In this document: one piece after another, positions 33,118-41,838 of the stretch | Numbering within the stretch: position 1 is the stretch's first letter | Layout: each line of letters starts with the position of its first letter | Assembly: GCA_040218445.1 (NCBI GenBank) | Contig: JAVJRK010000010.1 | Location: forward strand, 496,001 to 560,000 | DNA from: UBA1479 sp040218445 | Lineage (GTDB): Bacteria; Pseudomonadota; Alphaproteobacteria; Rhodospirillales; Casp-alpha2 | Reading direction: 5' to 3' | Length of the DNA: 64,000 nucleotides | Position numbers and translations under genes: made by a program | Notes under the pieces: model-generated | Told to the model about the DNA's origin: nothing | Databases searched by the model: none | The model's input: only the letters and a program-made list of their open reading frames with translations

Positions 33118-33666
33118 ATGACAACCGCCGCAAATGACCGTGCCGTATTCTTTGATCGCGACGGCGTGCTGAATATCTCGGAAGTCAGGCAAGGCCGCCC
33201 TTATGCTCCACGAACCTTGGACGCCTTTCATATCGTTCCAGACGCTGCGCACGCCCTGCATCGCGTAAAAGCTGCCGGGTACCGGGCGATCGTCACGACC
33301 AACCAGCCGGATGTGGGCAATGGATTGGTCGCGCGGCAGGAGGTGGATGCAATGCATCATTTGCTGCGATCAACGCTGCCTGTCGATGACATTCGCGCGT
33401 GCTTTCATAGCCAGAGCGAAGGATGCACGTGCCGCAAGCCCGCACCAGGCATGCTTTACGAGGCATCGGATGCATGGCGGTTAGACCTGACGAAATGTTT
33501 CATGGTTGGAGACCGGTGGAGCGATATCGCGGCCGGGAAAACCGCCGGCTGTCGGACCGTCTTCATTGACCATGGATATACGGAACCGAACGAAGAAACC
33601 CCCTCGGCATCGGTCAAAGCACTGGACGCAGCCGTTGACTGGATTTTGGCCAATAAAATTTTGTAG
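33118..33666 (+). CDS. HAD-IIIA phosphatase, GmhB-like (heptose bisphosphate 7-phosphatase)
   Basis: A 182-residue HAD phosphatase. FFDRDGVLN carries the DxD nucleophile pair, CRKPAPGM the motif III Lys, and GDRWSDIAAG the motif IV Asp residues. The Cys-x-His and Cys-x-Cys residues in CFHSQSEGCTC match the zinc site of GmhB, which removes the 7-phosphate of heptose 1,7-bisphosphate. The gene could also start at the GTG at 33109 immediately after the upstream TGA. With the SIS isomerase and the bifunctional kinase/cytidylyltransferase it makes a near-complete heptose pathway. Confidence 0.85.
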   Translation: MTTAANDRAVFFDRDGVLNISEVRQGRPYAPRTLDAFHIVPDAAHALHRVKAAGYRAIVTTNQPDVGNGLVARQEVDAMHHLLRSTLPVDDIRACFHSQSEGCTCRKPAPGMLYEASDAWRLDLTKCFMVGDRWSDIAAGKTAGCRTVFIDHGYTEPNEETPSASVKALDAAVDWILANKIL

Positions 33667-33703
33667 TTAAGTCACCGCCGCAAAGGAATGATCAAGGAAA
33701 AGC

Positions 33704-34450
33704 ATGATGCAGGACGCTTCCGCGCTTAAAATCAAATTATTCGCCGACGGTGCCGATCTGGACGGCATGATCGGCATGTATGCCAACCCCATGATCAAGG
33801 GGTTCACGACGAACCCGACATTGATGCGCAAGGCTGGCATCGATGACTACGAAGCTTTCGCCCGGCGGGTCCTGGATGCCATTCCAGACCGCCCCGTGAG
33901 TTTCGAGGTTTTCGCCGACGACCTGCCGACAATGGCGGCACAGGCCCGTGTTATCGCATCATGGGGTCCGAACGTGAATGTGAAGATCCCGGTCACCAAT
34001 ACCAAAGGCGAATTCGCCGGCCCGATCATCGAGACTCTTTCCGCCGAAGGGGTGCAGCTTAACGTAACCGCGGTATTTTCCCTGGACCAGGTGCGGGCGG
34101 TAACCGAAGCACTGTCGCCGGATACGCCGGCGATCGTGTCCGTGTTCGCCGGTCGCGTCGCCGACACGGGTGTCGATCCCATGCCCCTCATGGCTGAGGC
34201 GCTGAAAACCCTGGATGCGCGCCCCAAAGCGGAACTGCTTTGGGCCAGCCCGCGCGAACTGTTGAACATCTTCCAGGCCGACCAGGTCGGCTGTCACATC
34301 ATCACCGCGACTACCGATGTTCTGGGCAAACTGAAGAACGTCGGAAAAAACCTGGAAACTTTCAGCCTGGAAACGGTCGAAATGTTCTACAGGGATGCAC
34401 AGGGTGCCGGGTACACCATCACCACGCCGTCGGACGCGGCCGCAGAATAA
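33704..34450 (+). CDS. Transaldolase family protein
   Basis: A 248-residue aldolase of the transaldolase/fructose-6-phosphate aldolase superfamily. GFTTNPTLM (about residues 33-41) and the Schiff-base Lys94 in NVKIPVTN are conserved. It is between the short TalC/FsaA forms and the full-length TalB in size. In this setting it probably exchanges three-carbon units to make sedoheptulose 7-phosphate, the heptose precursor; a more specialised sugar aldolase is also possible. It lies 37 bases after the GmhB-like gene. Confidence 0.88.
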   Translation: MMQDASALKIKLFADGADLDGMIGMYANPMIKGFTTNPTLMRKAGIDDYEAFARRVLDAIPDRPVSFEVFADDLPTMAAQARVIASWGPNVNVKIPVTNTKGEFAGPIIETLSAEGVQLNVTAVFSLDQVRAVTEALSPDTPAIVSVFAGRVADTGVDPMPLMAEALKTLDARPKAELLWASPRELLNIFQADQVGCHIITATTDVLGKLKNVGKNLETFSLETVEMFYRDAQGAGYTITTPSDAAAE

Positions 34451-34468
34451 CGCACGGAGCAAATATTC

Positions 34469-35482
34469 ATGTCTCAAAAATTCGAACACATCCTGATCAC
34501 CGGCGGGGCCGGATATGTCGGCAGTCTGCTGGCACCGCAGCTTTTGGAACGCGGCCACAAAGTCACCGTTTTCGACATCATGTATTACGGCGATGACTTC
34601 CTTCCCAAGGACAACCCCAACCTGCAAGTCATCAAGGGGGATATCCGCGATACCGCCGCGCTGCGCAAGGCATTTGAAGGAGTCGATGCGGTCATCAGCC
34701 TGGCTTGCATTTCCAATGATGCAAGTTTCGAACTCGACGAAGGTCTGTCCACATCCGTGAACCTCGATGCCTTTGAACCGATGGTCATTGCCGCCAAGAG
34801 CGCTGGCGTGAAACGCTTTATTTTCGCATCATCCTCATCCGTCTATGGCGTGTCCGAATCACCAGACGTTACCGAAGACCACCCCCTGGTCCCGTTGACC
34901 CTTTACAACAAGTACAAAGGCATGTGCGAGCCGCTGCTGTTCAAGCATCAATCCGATGACTTCGTATGCGTGACGATCCGCCCCGCCACCTTATGCGGAT
35001 ATGCACCGCGCCAGCGCCTGGATGTATCCGTCAACATTCTGACCAACCATGCCGTAACCAACGGCAAGATCACGGTGTTCGGCGGATCGCAAATGCGACC
35101 CAATCTGCATATTCAAGACATGTGCGATTGCTATGAAATGCTGCTCGACCTGCCGGACGAAAAAATCGCGGGTGATATCTTTAACGTCGCGTACCAGAAC
35201 ATGAGCATCATGGATTTGGCCAAAATCGTAAAAACCGTGGTCGAAGAAGAGTTCCCTGAAAAAGGCGACATCGAGATCATCACCACACCGACCGACGACA
35301 TCCGTTCTTATCACGTCAATTCAGATAAGATCGGCCGCGTTCTCGGTTTTACCCCGAAGTACACAATTGAAGATGCGGTTCGCGGATTATGCCGCGCCTT
35401 CCGCAATGGCGATCTGCCGAACAGCATGGACGACGACAAGTACTTCAACGTGCGCCGCATGAAGGCCTTGAACGCCGCATGA
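34469..35482 (+). CDS. NAD-dependent sugar epimerase/dehydratase (SDR)
   Basis: A 337-residue extended SDR. ITGGAGYVGSLL binds NAD, FASSSSVYGVSE is the active-site Ser region, and LYNKYKG supplies the YxxxK pair. It resembles sugar-nucleotide epimerases or dehydratases acting on NDP-sugars in cytoplasm. An acidic GDIRDTAAL segment follows the second strand as in other family members. The stop overlaps the start of the next epimerase (ATGA), which suggests the two act on one pathway. Substrate unknown. Confidence 0.88.
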   Translation: MSQKFEHILITGGAGYVGSLLAPQLLERGHKVTVFDIMYYGDDFLPKDNPNLQVIKGDIRDTAALRKAFEGVDAVISLACISNDASFELDEGLSTSVNLDAFEPMVIAAKSAGVKRFIFASSSSVYGVSESPDVTEDHPLVPLTLYNKYKGMCEPLLFKHQSDDFVCVTIRPATLCGYAPRQRLDVSVNILTNHAVTNGKITVFGGSQMRPNLHIQDMCDCYEMLLDLPDEKIAGDIFNVAYQNMSIMDLAKIVKTVVEEEFPEKGDIEIITTPTDDIRSYHVNSDKIGRVLGFTPKYTIEDAVRGLCRAFRNGDLPNSMDDDKYFNVRRMKALNAA

Positions 35483-36483
35483 CATCAAAACCTATCGCCG
35501 TCGTCACCGGGGGTGCCGGCTTCATCGGCAGTCACATGGTCGATCTGCTAATCGATCAAGGCTATGCCGTGCGTGTTATCGATAATTTCACGGGCGGACA
35601 TGAACGCAACCTAGCGCACCTTGGCAATCATGCGGATTTGACCGTCACGGACATTGATATTCGCGACCTCCCGCCTGCCTCGCCCCTGTTCGAGCGGGCA
35701 AAGTTCGTTTTCCATTTTGCCGGTATCGGCGACATCGTGCCGTCGATCGAACGGCCGGTCGATTATATGGACATCAACGTCCAGGGCACGGTGAAGGTTT
35801 TGGAATGCGCGCGCGCGGCCGGTGTCGATAAATTAGTTTATGCGGCGTCGTCATCTTGCTACGGCTTGGCCGACGTACCGACCCGCGAAGATCACCCCAT
35901 CGCCCCTCAGTATCCTTATGCGCTCAGCAAGTACCAGGGCGAGCAGGCGGCCTTGCACTGGAACAAGGTTTACGGTCTGCCCGTCAATGCGATCCGTATC
36001 TTCAATGCCTATGGCACGCGGGTTCGCACCACCGGAGCCTACGGTGCCGTATTCGGCGTGTTTTTCAAACAAAAACTCTCCGGTAAGCCGTTCACTGTTG
36101 TCGGCGACGGCACCCAAGGACGGGATTTTCTCTATGTGACCGACGTCGCGCGGGCTTTTTTGGCCGCAGCCGAAACGGACAAAACCGGCGAGATATACAA
36201 TCTGGGCGCCGGCAACCCGCAATCGGTCAATCAACTGGTGAAACTGTTGGAAGGCGACGTCGTCTATATCCCCAAACGCCCCGGAGAGCCCGACTGCACC
36301 TGGGCCGATATTTCAAAGATCACATCCGAACTCGGTTGGCAGCCTAAGGTTTCCTTCCAAGATGGCGTCGGACGCATGGTCGCCGAGATCGAAAACTGGC
36401 AAGACGCGCCCCTGTGGGATCCGCAAAGCATCGAACAAGCGACCAAAACGTGGTTCCGTTACATGTCGCCGGGGGATGCCTGA
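35479..36483 (+). CDS. NAD-dependent epimerase (UDP-glucose 4-epimerase-like)
   Basis: A 334-residue extended SDR. VTGGAGFIGSH is the cofactor loop, ASSSCYG the catalytic Ser region and YALSKYQGEQ the YxxxK pair. The pattern RIFNAYGTRVRTTGAYGAVFG is that of the UDP-glucuronate/UDP-GlcNAc 4-epimerase group (WbpP/LpsL-like). It is translationally coupled at both ends: ATGA with the upstream gene, and TGATG with the downstream HldE-like gene. It would act on a nucleotide sugar in the cytoplasm. Confidence 0.88.
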   Translation: MTSKPIAVVTGGAGFIGSHMVDLLIDQGYAVRVIDNFTGGHERNLAHLGNHADLTVTDIDIRDLPPASPLFERAKFVFHFAGIGDIVPSIERPVDYMDINVQGTVKVLECARAAGVDKLVYAASSSCYGLADVPTREDHPIAPQYPYALSKYQGEQAALHWNKVYGLPVNAIRIFNAYGTRVRTTGAYGAVFGVFFKQKLSGKPFTVVGDGTQGRDFLYVTDVARAFLAAAETDKTGEIYNLGAGNPQSVNQLVKLLEGDVVYIPKRPGEPDCTWADISKITSELGWQPKVSFQDGVGRMVAEIENWQDAPLWDPQSIEQATKTWFRYMSPGDA

Positions 36484-38039
36484 TGACAACTGAATTTTTC
36501 CAGAAGTATGAATTTAAACTAAAAACGGCACAGGAGCTTCAGGCCCTTATCGGCCCCTTCCCGCGCGACAAGAAGGTCATCATGTGCCACGGCGTTTTTG
36601 ACGTCGTTCATCCCGGGCATGTGCGCCATTTGGCCTATGCGAAAACCAAGGCCGATGTTCTGATCGCCAGCATCACCGCCGACAAACACATCAAGAAGGG
36701 CGCTTATCGCCCGCATGTTCCGGAACGTTTGCGCGCGCTGAATCTGGCCGCCTTTGAAATGGTCGATTACGTTGTCATCGACGAGAACCCGAAACCTCTT
36801 GCAAATCTAGACTCCTTGCAGCCGGACTTTTTCGCCAAGGGATTTGAATACACTTCCGGCGGCTTACCACCCGCCACTCAGGAAGAAGCCGATATCGTCG
36901 AAGGCTACGGTGGCGGCATGATCTTCACACCAGGCGATATCGTCTATTCCTCTTCCCGTTTGATCGAGCTGGCCGCGCCGGATATCAAGCTTGAGAAGCT
37001 GCTGAACCTGCTCCACGCGCACAATCTGGGATTCTCAGACCTGCGCGATGCCTTGGACAAAATGAAGGGGTTCAAAGTCCATGTCGTGGGCGACACCATC
37101 GTCGACAGCTACACGCGCACATCCTTGATCGGCGGTCAGACCAAAACACCTACTTTCAGCGTGCTGTACCAAGGCAAGGACGATTATATCGGCGGCGCGG
37201 GAATCGTTGCCCAACACCTGAGTGCCGCCGGCGCCAACATCACGTTCTCGACGGTACTGGGCAAAGACGACTTCGCTGAATTTGCTATCAGCGGCTTGAA
37301 GGACGCGGGAATCGCCGTCAACGCCATCATTGATGAAACCCGCCCGACGACCAACAAGAATGCCATCATCGCCGGCGGATACCGGCTTTTGAAAGTTGAC
37401 ACCCTCGACAACAGGTCAATATCCGAATCGATCTTGGAACAACTTCTGACCTCCGTATCCTCAACGGAAACGGACGCCATCGTGTTCAGCGATTTTCGCC
37501 ATGGCATCTTCAATCATTGGACCGTGCCTTTGTTAACCGACGCGATACCGGCCGATGTGTTCAAGGTTGCGGACAGTCAAGTCGCCAGCCGGTGGGGCAA
37601 TATCACAGAGTTCAAAAATTTCGACTTGGTCACGCCAAACGAACGGGAAGCCCGTTTTGCCCTGGGAGATCAGGATTCGACCGTGGGCAGCCTAGCCGGC
37701 GCCATTGTCGAAACAACAGGCTGTTCTCTGTTGATGCTCAAACTGGGCGACCGTGGCGCGTTCATTTCCCGCCGTGCCGCCGATGGCGACGCCGAAGGGA
37801 ATTATTTTTCAGTCGACAGCTTTGCTCATAACATCGCCGATGCCGTCGGCGCCGGTGACGCGTTGTTGTCCTATGCAACCTTGGCGATGCTGGCAACCGG
37901 CAACGAAGTCATCGCCAGCATTCTGGGTTCAATGGCCGCAGCCTGCGAATGCGAAATCGACGGCAATGTGCCGATCCGCCCCGGTGACGTTCTGGCCCGC
38001 ATCGATCAAATAGAAAAAGCAACAGGATACGGGGCATAG
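36483..38039 (+). CDS. Bifunctional cytidylyltransferase-PfkB kinase (HldE-like, reversed domain order)
   Basis: A 518-residue fusion. Residues about 28-170 form a nucleotidyltransferase (CHGVFDVVHPGH, with His43 and His46 of the HxGH motif, and YSSSRLIE later). Residues about 195-515 form a PfkB/ribokinase-like sugar kinase (GGAGIVAQHLSAAG, then DAVGAGDALLS at about 455 with the catalytic Asp). HldE of E. coli has the same two domains in the opposite order. It probably phosphorylates heptose 7-phosphate at C1 and later activates heptose 1-phosphate with a nucleotide. Which nucleotide (ADP, CDP or GDP) is not shown. Confidence 0.86.
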   Translation: MTTEFFQKYEFKLKTAQELQALIGPFPRDKKVIMCHGVFDVVHPGHVRHLAYAKTKADVLIASITADKHIKKGAYRPHVPERLRALNLAAFEMVDYVVIDENPKPLANLDSLQPDFFAKGFEYTSGGLPPATQEEADIVEGYGGGMIFTPGDIVYSSSRLIELAAPDIKLEKLLNLLHAHNLGFSDLRDALDKMKGFKVHVVGDTIVDSYTRTSLIGGQTKTPTFSVLYQGKDDYIGGAGIVAQHLSAAGANITFSTVLGKDDFAEFAISGLKDAGIAVNAIIDETRPTTNKNAIIAGGYRLLKVDTLDNRSISESILEQLLTSVSSTETDAIVFSDFRHGIFNHWTVPLLTDAIPADVFKVADSQVASRWGNITEFKNFDLVTPNEREARFALGDQDSTVGSLAGAIVETTGCSLLMLKLGDRGAFISRRAADGDAEGNYFSVDSFAHNIADAVGAGDALLSYATLAMLATGNEVIASILGSMAAACECEIDGNVPIRPGDVLARIDQIEKATGYGA

Positions 38040-38044
38040 TCAGA

Positions 38045-39004
38045 ATGCGGGTCATCGTCGCAGGTATGGGAGTTCAGGGTGCCAAACGGCTTGCCGTGGC
38101 GGGAACCGACGCCGTTGCGACCATCGACCCGATAAAGGACGGGGTCGATTTCAAACATGTTCGAGATGTTCCCTTGGAAAGTTTTGACGCCGCCCTGTTA
38201 TGCATACCGGACGAAGCCAAGATCGATCTGATTGAGTATCTACTTTCCGAAGGCAAGCATGTGCTGGTGGAAAAGCCCGTGCTGTCCGTAAGCGACGCCG
38301 ACATCAAACGCCTGGCATCATTGGCCCAATCGAAGGGGGCTGTTTGCTACACCGCGTACAATCACCGTTTCGAGCCGCACTTCGTCCGCATGCGCGACTT
38401 GATCCAAAGTGGCCGCCTGGGGAAGATTTATTCGGTCCGAATGTTTTACGGCAACGGCACGGCACGGCTGGTACGCGACAGCGCATGGCGTGACCGTGGC
38501 GCCGGCGTCCTTCCTGATCTCGGCAGTCATTTACTGGACACGCTGCGCTTCTGGTTCGGCGACGACTTCGACGCGACGTTCCGAGTGCGAGGCGCCTACC
38601 GGCACGAAAACCAAGCATTCGACCACGTCGTCATCGACGCAGAAGGCGACCTCGCCATCCAGCTTGAAATGACCATGCTAAGTTGGCGCAACCATCACAC
38701 CACCGACATTTTTGCGGAAAACGGCAGCGCCCATATTGAAAGTCTGTGCAAGTGGGGTCCCTCGACCTTTACACACCGAACACGGATACTGCCGAGCGGT
38801 CGCCCACCCGAAGACGCAACCACGCTTGTTCAGGCCGACCCCACATGGGAACAAGAGTATGCATACTTCGTCGATCTTTGCCGTGACCGGCCCGGCGATC
38901 ACGGCCTGGATACGGATCTATGGATCAACCGCACTCTCAGAGAACTTGCAGCGGAAGCCGGTGTAAAAGACGTCGTGGATAATCAAGACACGGTGACGGC
39001 ATGA
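38045..39004 (+). CDS. Gfo/Idh/MocA family oxidoreductase
   Basis: A 319-residue NAD(P)-dependent oxidoreductase. The Rossmann start is VIVAGMGVQG, and VLVEKPVLS carries the EKP motif with the catalytic Lys. The C-terminal half is the alpha/beta substrate domain. Members in such clusters oxidise or reduce a nucleotide-sugar hydroxyl, for example to give a 3-keto sugar for transamination. The stop overlaps the start of the next gene by four bases. The substrate is unknown; the DegT aminotransferase at 48231 could use its product. Confidence 0.87.
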   Translation: MRVIVAGMGVQGAKRLAVAGTDAVATIDPIKDGVDFKHVRDVPLESFDAALLCIPDEAKIDLIEYLLSEGKHVLVEKPVLSVSDADIKRLASLAQSKGAVCYTAYNHRFEPHFVRMRDLIQSGRLGKIYSVRMFYGNGTARLVRDSAWRDRGAGVLPDLGSHLLDTLRFWFGDDFDATFRVRGAYRHENQAFDHVVIDAEGDLAIQLEMTMLSWRNHHTTDIFAENGSAHIESLCKWGPSTFTHRTRILPSGRPPEDATTLVQADPTWEQEYAYFVDLCRDRPGDHGLDTDLWINRTLRELAAEAGVKDVVDNQDTVTA

Positions 39005-40308
39005 ATAGGCCTGTCATTGGCTTTGCCGGCTTGACGCATCTGGGCCTCAATATGGCAGCGGCCTCTGCCGCACGTGGATTCGACGTTGTCGGCTTCCATC
39101 GTGACGACGCCATTGTCACCGCAATCAACGCTGGCGATCTTCCGGTTTCGGAACCGGGGTTGAACGCCCTTATTGCGGATGCTCGGGACCGGTTGACCTT
39201 TACCGCCGAGGCCTCCTCCCTAAAGCAATGCGACATGGTGTATGTCTCCGTCGACGTGCCGACCGACGACCAAGGGCAAAGTGATTTGGGCCCGATCCGG
39301 GAAATGATCGACCAGGTTGAAAGCGTCCTTGCGTCCGACTGTCTTCTCATCGTCCTATGCCAGGTGCCTCCCGGTTTTACCCGCGCGCTCAATCGCGATC
39401 CTTCGCTGCTGTATTATCAAGTCGAAACCTTGATTTTCGGGCGCGCCGTAGAACGGGCCATGCACCCCGAACGGTTCATCATCGGTTGCGCCGACCCAGG
39501 CGCTTCGATCGATCAACGCTTGGCGGCCCATCTATCCGCGTTCGAATGTCCGATCTTACCCATGCGCTATGAAAGCGCGGAACTTGCCAAGATTTCGATC
39601 AACATGTGTCTTGTCGCTTCCATCGGGGTCGCCAACACCATGTCCGAAGTTTGCGAACAGGTCGGCGCCGATTGGTCGGAAATCATTCCCGCATTGCGCC
39701 TGGATGCCCGCATCGGGCCTAAAAGCTATATCGCACCCGGACTGGGTTTGGCCGGCGGCAATTTGGAACGGGATCTGGCGACAGTCACGCATCTGGCGGA
39801 CAGCCACGACACCGACGCCGGCATCGTCCATGCCTGGATCGCCAACAGCCGCCATCGCAAGGATTGGTGCTACCGGACCTTGAAGCACGAAGTCCTGGAC
39901 ACCCGCCCCGACGCCGCTATCGGTTTGCTTGGCCTTGCCTATAAAGAAGACACTCATAGCACCAAGAACGCCGCATCGCTGGCTTTGCTCGCGCACCTGG
40001 ATCCCCGCTGCGTAACCGCACACGACCCCAAAGTCCGCGCACGCGATGTGGCATCCGGTCTGCGCACGGCCGTCGATCCTCTTGATGCCTGCAACGACGC
40101 CGACGCCGTAGTCATCATCACGCCCTGGCCTCTTTATCGCGAGATCGATCCCGACGCCATCGCCGCACGCATGCGCGGACGCACGTTGATCGATCCTTAC
40201 GGCCTGCTTCCGACGGCCGCGGTTAACGCCGCGAAACTCGATCATTTTGTTCTCGGCCGGGCACCTGACCGCGCCGCCTCTAATCAAGACAAGGCACATC
40301 ATGCTTAA
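39001..40308 (+). CDS. UDP-glucose/GDP-mannose dehydrogenase family protein lacking the catalytic Cys
   Basis: A 435-residue protein with the three-domain layout of nucleotide-sugar 6-dehydrogenases: N-terminal NAD domain, a dimer helix (ESAELAKISINM) and a C-terminal sugar domain (GLLGLAYKEDTHSTKNAASL). In active enzymes a GFGGSCFPKD-type loop supplies the catalytic Cys and Lys. Here the aligned loop is GLAGGNLERD (residues 249-258), with Cys replaced by Asn254 and Lys by Arg257. It therefore cannot do the usual two-step oxidation to a uronic acid by that mechanism. The fold call is firm; the activity is open. Confidence 0.82.
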   Translation: MNRPVIGFAGLTHLGLNMAAASAARGFDVVGFHRDDAIVTAINAGDLPVSEPGLNALIADARDRLTFTAEASSLKQCDMVYVSVDVPTDDQGQSDLGPIREMIDQVESVLASDCLLIVLCQVPPGFTRALNRDPSLLYYQVETLIFGRAVERAMHPERFIIGCADPGASIDQRLAAHLSAFECPILPMRYESAELAKISINMCLVASIGVANTMSEVCEQVGADWSEIIPALRLDARIGPKSYIAPGLGLAGGNLERDLATVTHLADSHDTDAGIVHAWIANSRHRKDWCYRTLKHEVLDTRPDAAIGLLGLAYKEDTHSTKNAASLALLAHLDPRCVTAHDPKVRARDVASGLRTAVDPLDACNDADAVVIITPWPLYREIDPDAIAARMRGRTLIDPYGLLPTAAVNAAKLDHFVLGRAPDRAASNQDKAHHA

Positions 40309-41188
40309 ACATCTGAACCCGCAACCCGTGAAACCGTCCCGCGTCGTAATACTGGGAGCTGGGGGTTTTGTTGGCGGAACAGCCGCTGCCGCATTCGCCG
40401 CGGAAGGCACGCCCGTTCTTGGATTGGGACGAAATCAGGTCGATCTGTTATCCGACGGCGCCGCCGAAACCTTGGCCGAGCATCTGCTTGCGGGTGATAC
40501 TTTCGTCGTCGTCTCCGCCGAAGCGCCCTGCAAGGACAGCGCGATGCTGGAACGCAACATCCAAATGATGCGCGCCGTCACCGATACGCTAACCAAGGTC
40601 CAACCAGCCCACGTCATTTATGTCAGTTCCGACGCGGTCTATGCAGATAGCACCGAACCCCTGTCGGAAACCTCCTGTGCTGAACCGGGCTCCCTTCATG
40701 GCGTAATGCACCTTGCCCGTGAATTGATGTTGAAAGATACGGCAAAGGGGCCATTGGCGATCCTGCGGCCAACCTTGATTTATGGCGCTTCCGATCCGCA
40801 CAACGGATACGGACCCAACCGATTCCGGCGCTTGGCGGCCGCGGGTAAAGACATACAGTTGTTCGGTGAAGGCGAAGAACAGCGCGATCATGTGGACGTG
40901 CGTGATGTCGCGGAATTAATTCGCCTGATCGCCAACCATCGGTCGGCCGGCGTTCTCAATGCGGCGACCGGCGCCGTAACATCGTTCCGCGAGATTGCGG
41001 ATCTGGTCATCGACCTCGCCGCCGCAGACGTTACTGTCAAGGGCTCCCCCCGCCAAGGGGCGATGCCGCACAACGGATATCGTCCGTTCGACCCGCGCGC
41101 GACAATGGCCGCATTTCCGGATTTCAAATACACCTCGCTTCGCGACGGCCTTGCCTACGCACAGAAAGACATGGCGGAGAATTTCTAA
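40301..41188 (+). CDS. NAD-dependent epimerase/dehydratase-like SDR with altered active site
   Basis: A 295-residue extended SDR. The NAD loop is ILGAGGFVGG and the Ser region is YVSSDAVYAD, but the YxxxK pair is replaced by HGVMH in the aligned segment (GSLHGVMHLARE), so the catalytic Tyr and Lys are absent. It may be a binding or regulatory protein or use other residues. The ATG at 40301 overlaps the upstream stop by eight bases; a start further left at 40247 would lie within the preceding gene. Confidence 0.75.
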   Translation: MLKHLNPQPVKPSRVVILGAGGFVGGTAAAAFAAEGTPVLGLGRNQVDLLSDGAAETLAEHLLAGDTFVVVSAEAPCKDSAMLERNIQMMRAVTDTLTKVQPAHVIYVSSDAVYADSTEPLSETSCAEPGSLHGVMHLARELMLKDTAKGPLAILRPTLIYGASDPHNGYGPNRFRRLAAAGKDIQLFGEGEEQRDHVDVRDVAELIRLIANHRSAGVLNAATGAVTSFREIADLVIDLAAADVTVKGSPRQGAMPHNGYRPFDPRATMAAFPDFKYTSLRDGLAYAQKDMAENF

Positions 41189-41838
41189 TGGCCGAGATCA
41201 ACCTGCTCAGCGCCCTGCCCCAAGGTAAACGCAACGTCCAAGCCCGCGAGACCGCGAAGACCGAAGAGCATATCCGCATTTCCCGTGAATACGGCGAGAT
41301 GTATTTCGACGGGCCGCGCGAATACGGCTACGGCGGATATCGTTACGACGGCAGATGGCAGCCCGTCGCCCGGGATATCATTAAACATTTCGGACTGAAG
41401 CCGGGCGACCGAGTGTTGGATATCGGTGCGGCCAAAGGTTTCCTCGTAAAAGATCTGCTTGCCGAGGGGATCGACGCCTACGGCATCGACGTTTCCAAGT
41501 ATGGCTTGATGAATTGCGAGCCCGAAGTCGTCGGGCGCTTGCAGATCGGCAGTGCCGATGACCTGCCCTTCCCGGACGGGTCCTTTGATGCCGTTCTCGC
41601 AATCAACACGATCCACAACCTGGATCGCGCGGGCTGCGTACGCGCCATCCGCGAGATGGAGCGGTTGGCCCCTGGGAAAGGCTTTATCCAGGTCGATAGT
41701 TATCACACATCGGAGCAGAAAGAGATTTTCGAAAGCTGGGTTTTGACAGCCAAGTTCCATGACTATCCCGACGGTTGGTTGCAGGTCTTCGACGACGCCG
41801 GCTACACCGGCGACTGGTACTGGACCGTGGTTGGATGA
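41188..41838 (+). CDS. Class I SAM-dependent methyltransferase
   Basis: A 216-residue methyltransferase. Motif I is VLDIGAAKGF (about residues 75-84) and the post-I acidic residue is in YGIDVSKYG. LPFPDGSFDAVLAIN is motif II/III. The N-terminal RISREYGEMYFDGPREYGYGGY segment is conserved in polysaccharide-cluster methyltransferases, but I cannot give the acceptor. It is a likely O- or N-methyltransferase of a nucleotide sugar. The ATG shares its A with the last base of the upstream stop. Confidence 0.82.
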   Translation: MAEINLLSALPQGKRNVQARETAKTEEHIRISREYGEMYFDGPREYGYGGYRYDGRWQPVARDIIKHFGLKPGDRVLDIGAAKGFLVKDLLAEGIDAYGIDVSKYGLMNCEPEVVGRLQIGSADDLPFPDGSFDAVLAINTIHNLDRAGCVRAIREMERLAPGKGFIQVDSYHTSEQKEIFESWVLTAKFHDYPDGWLQVFDDAGYTGDWYWTVVG

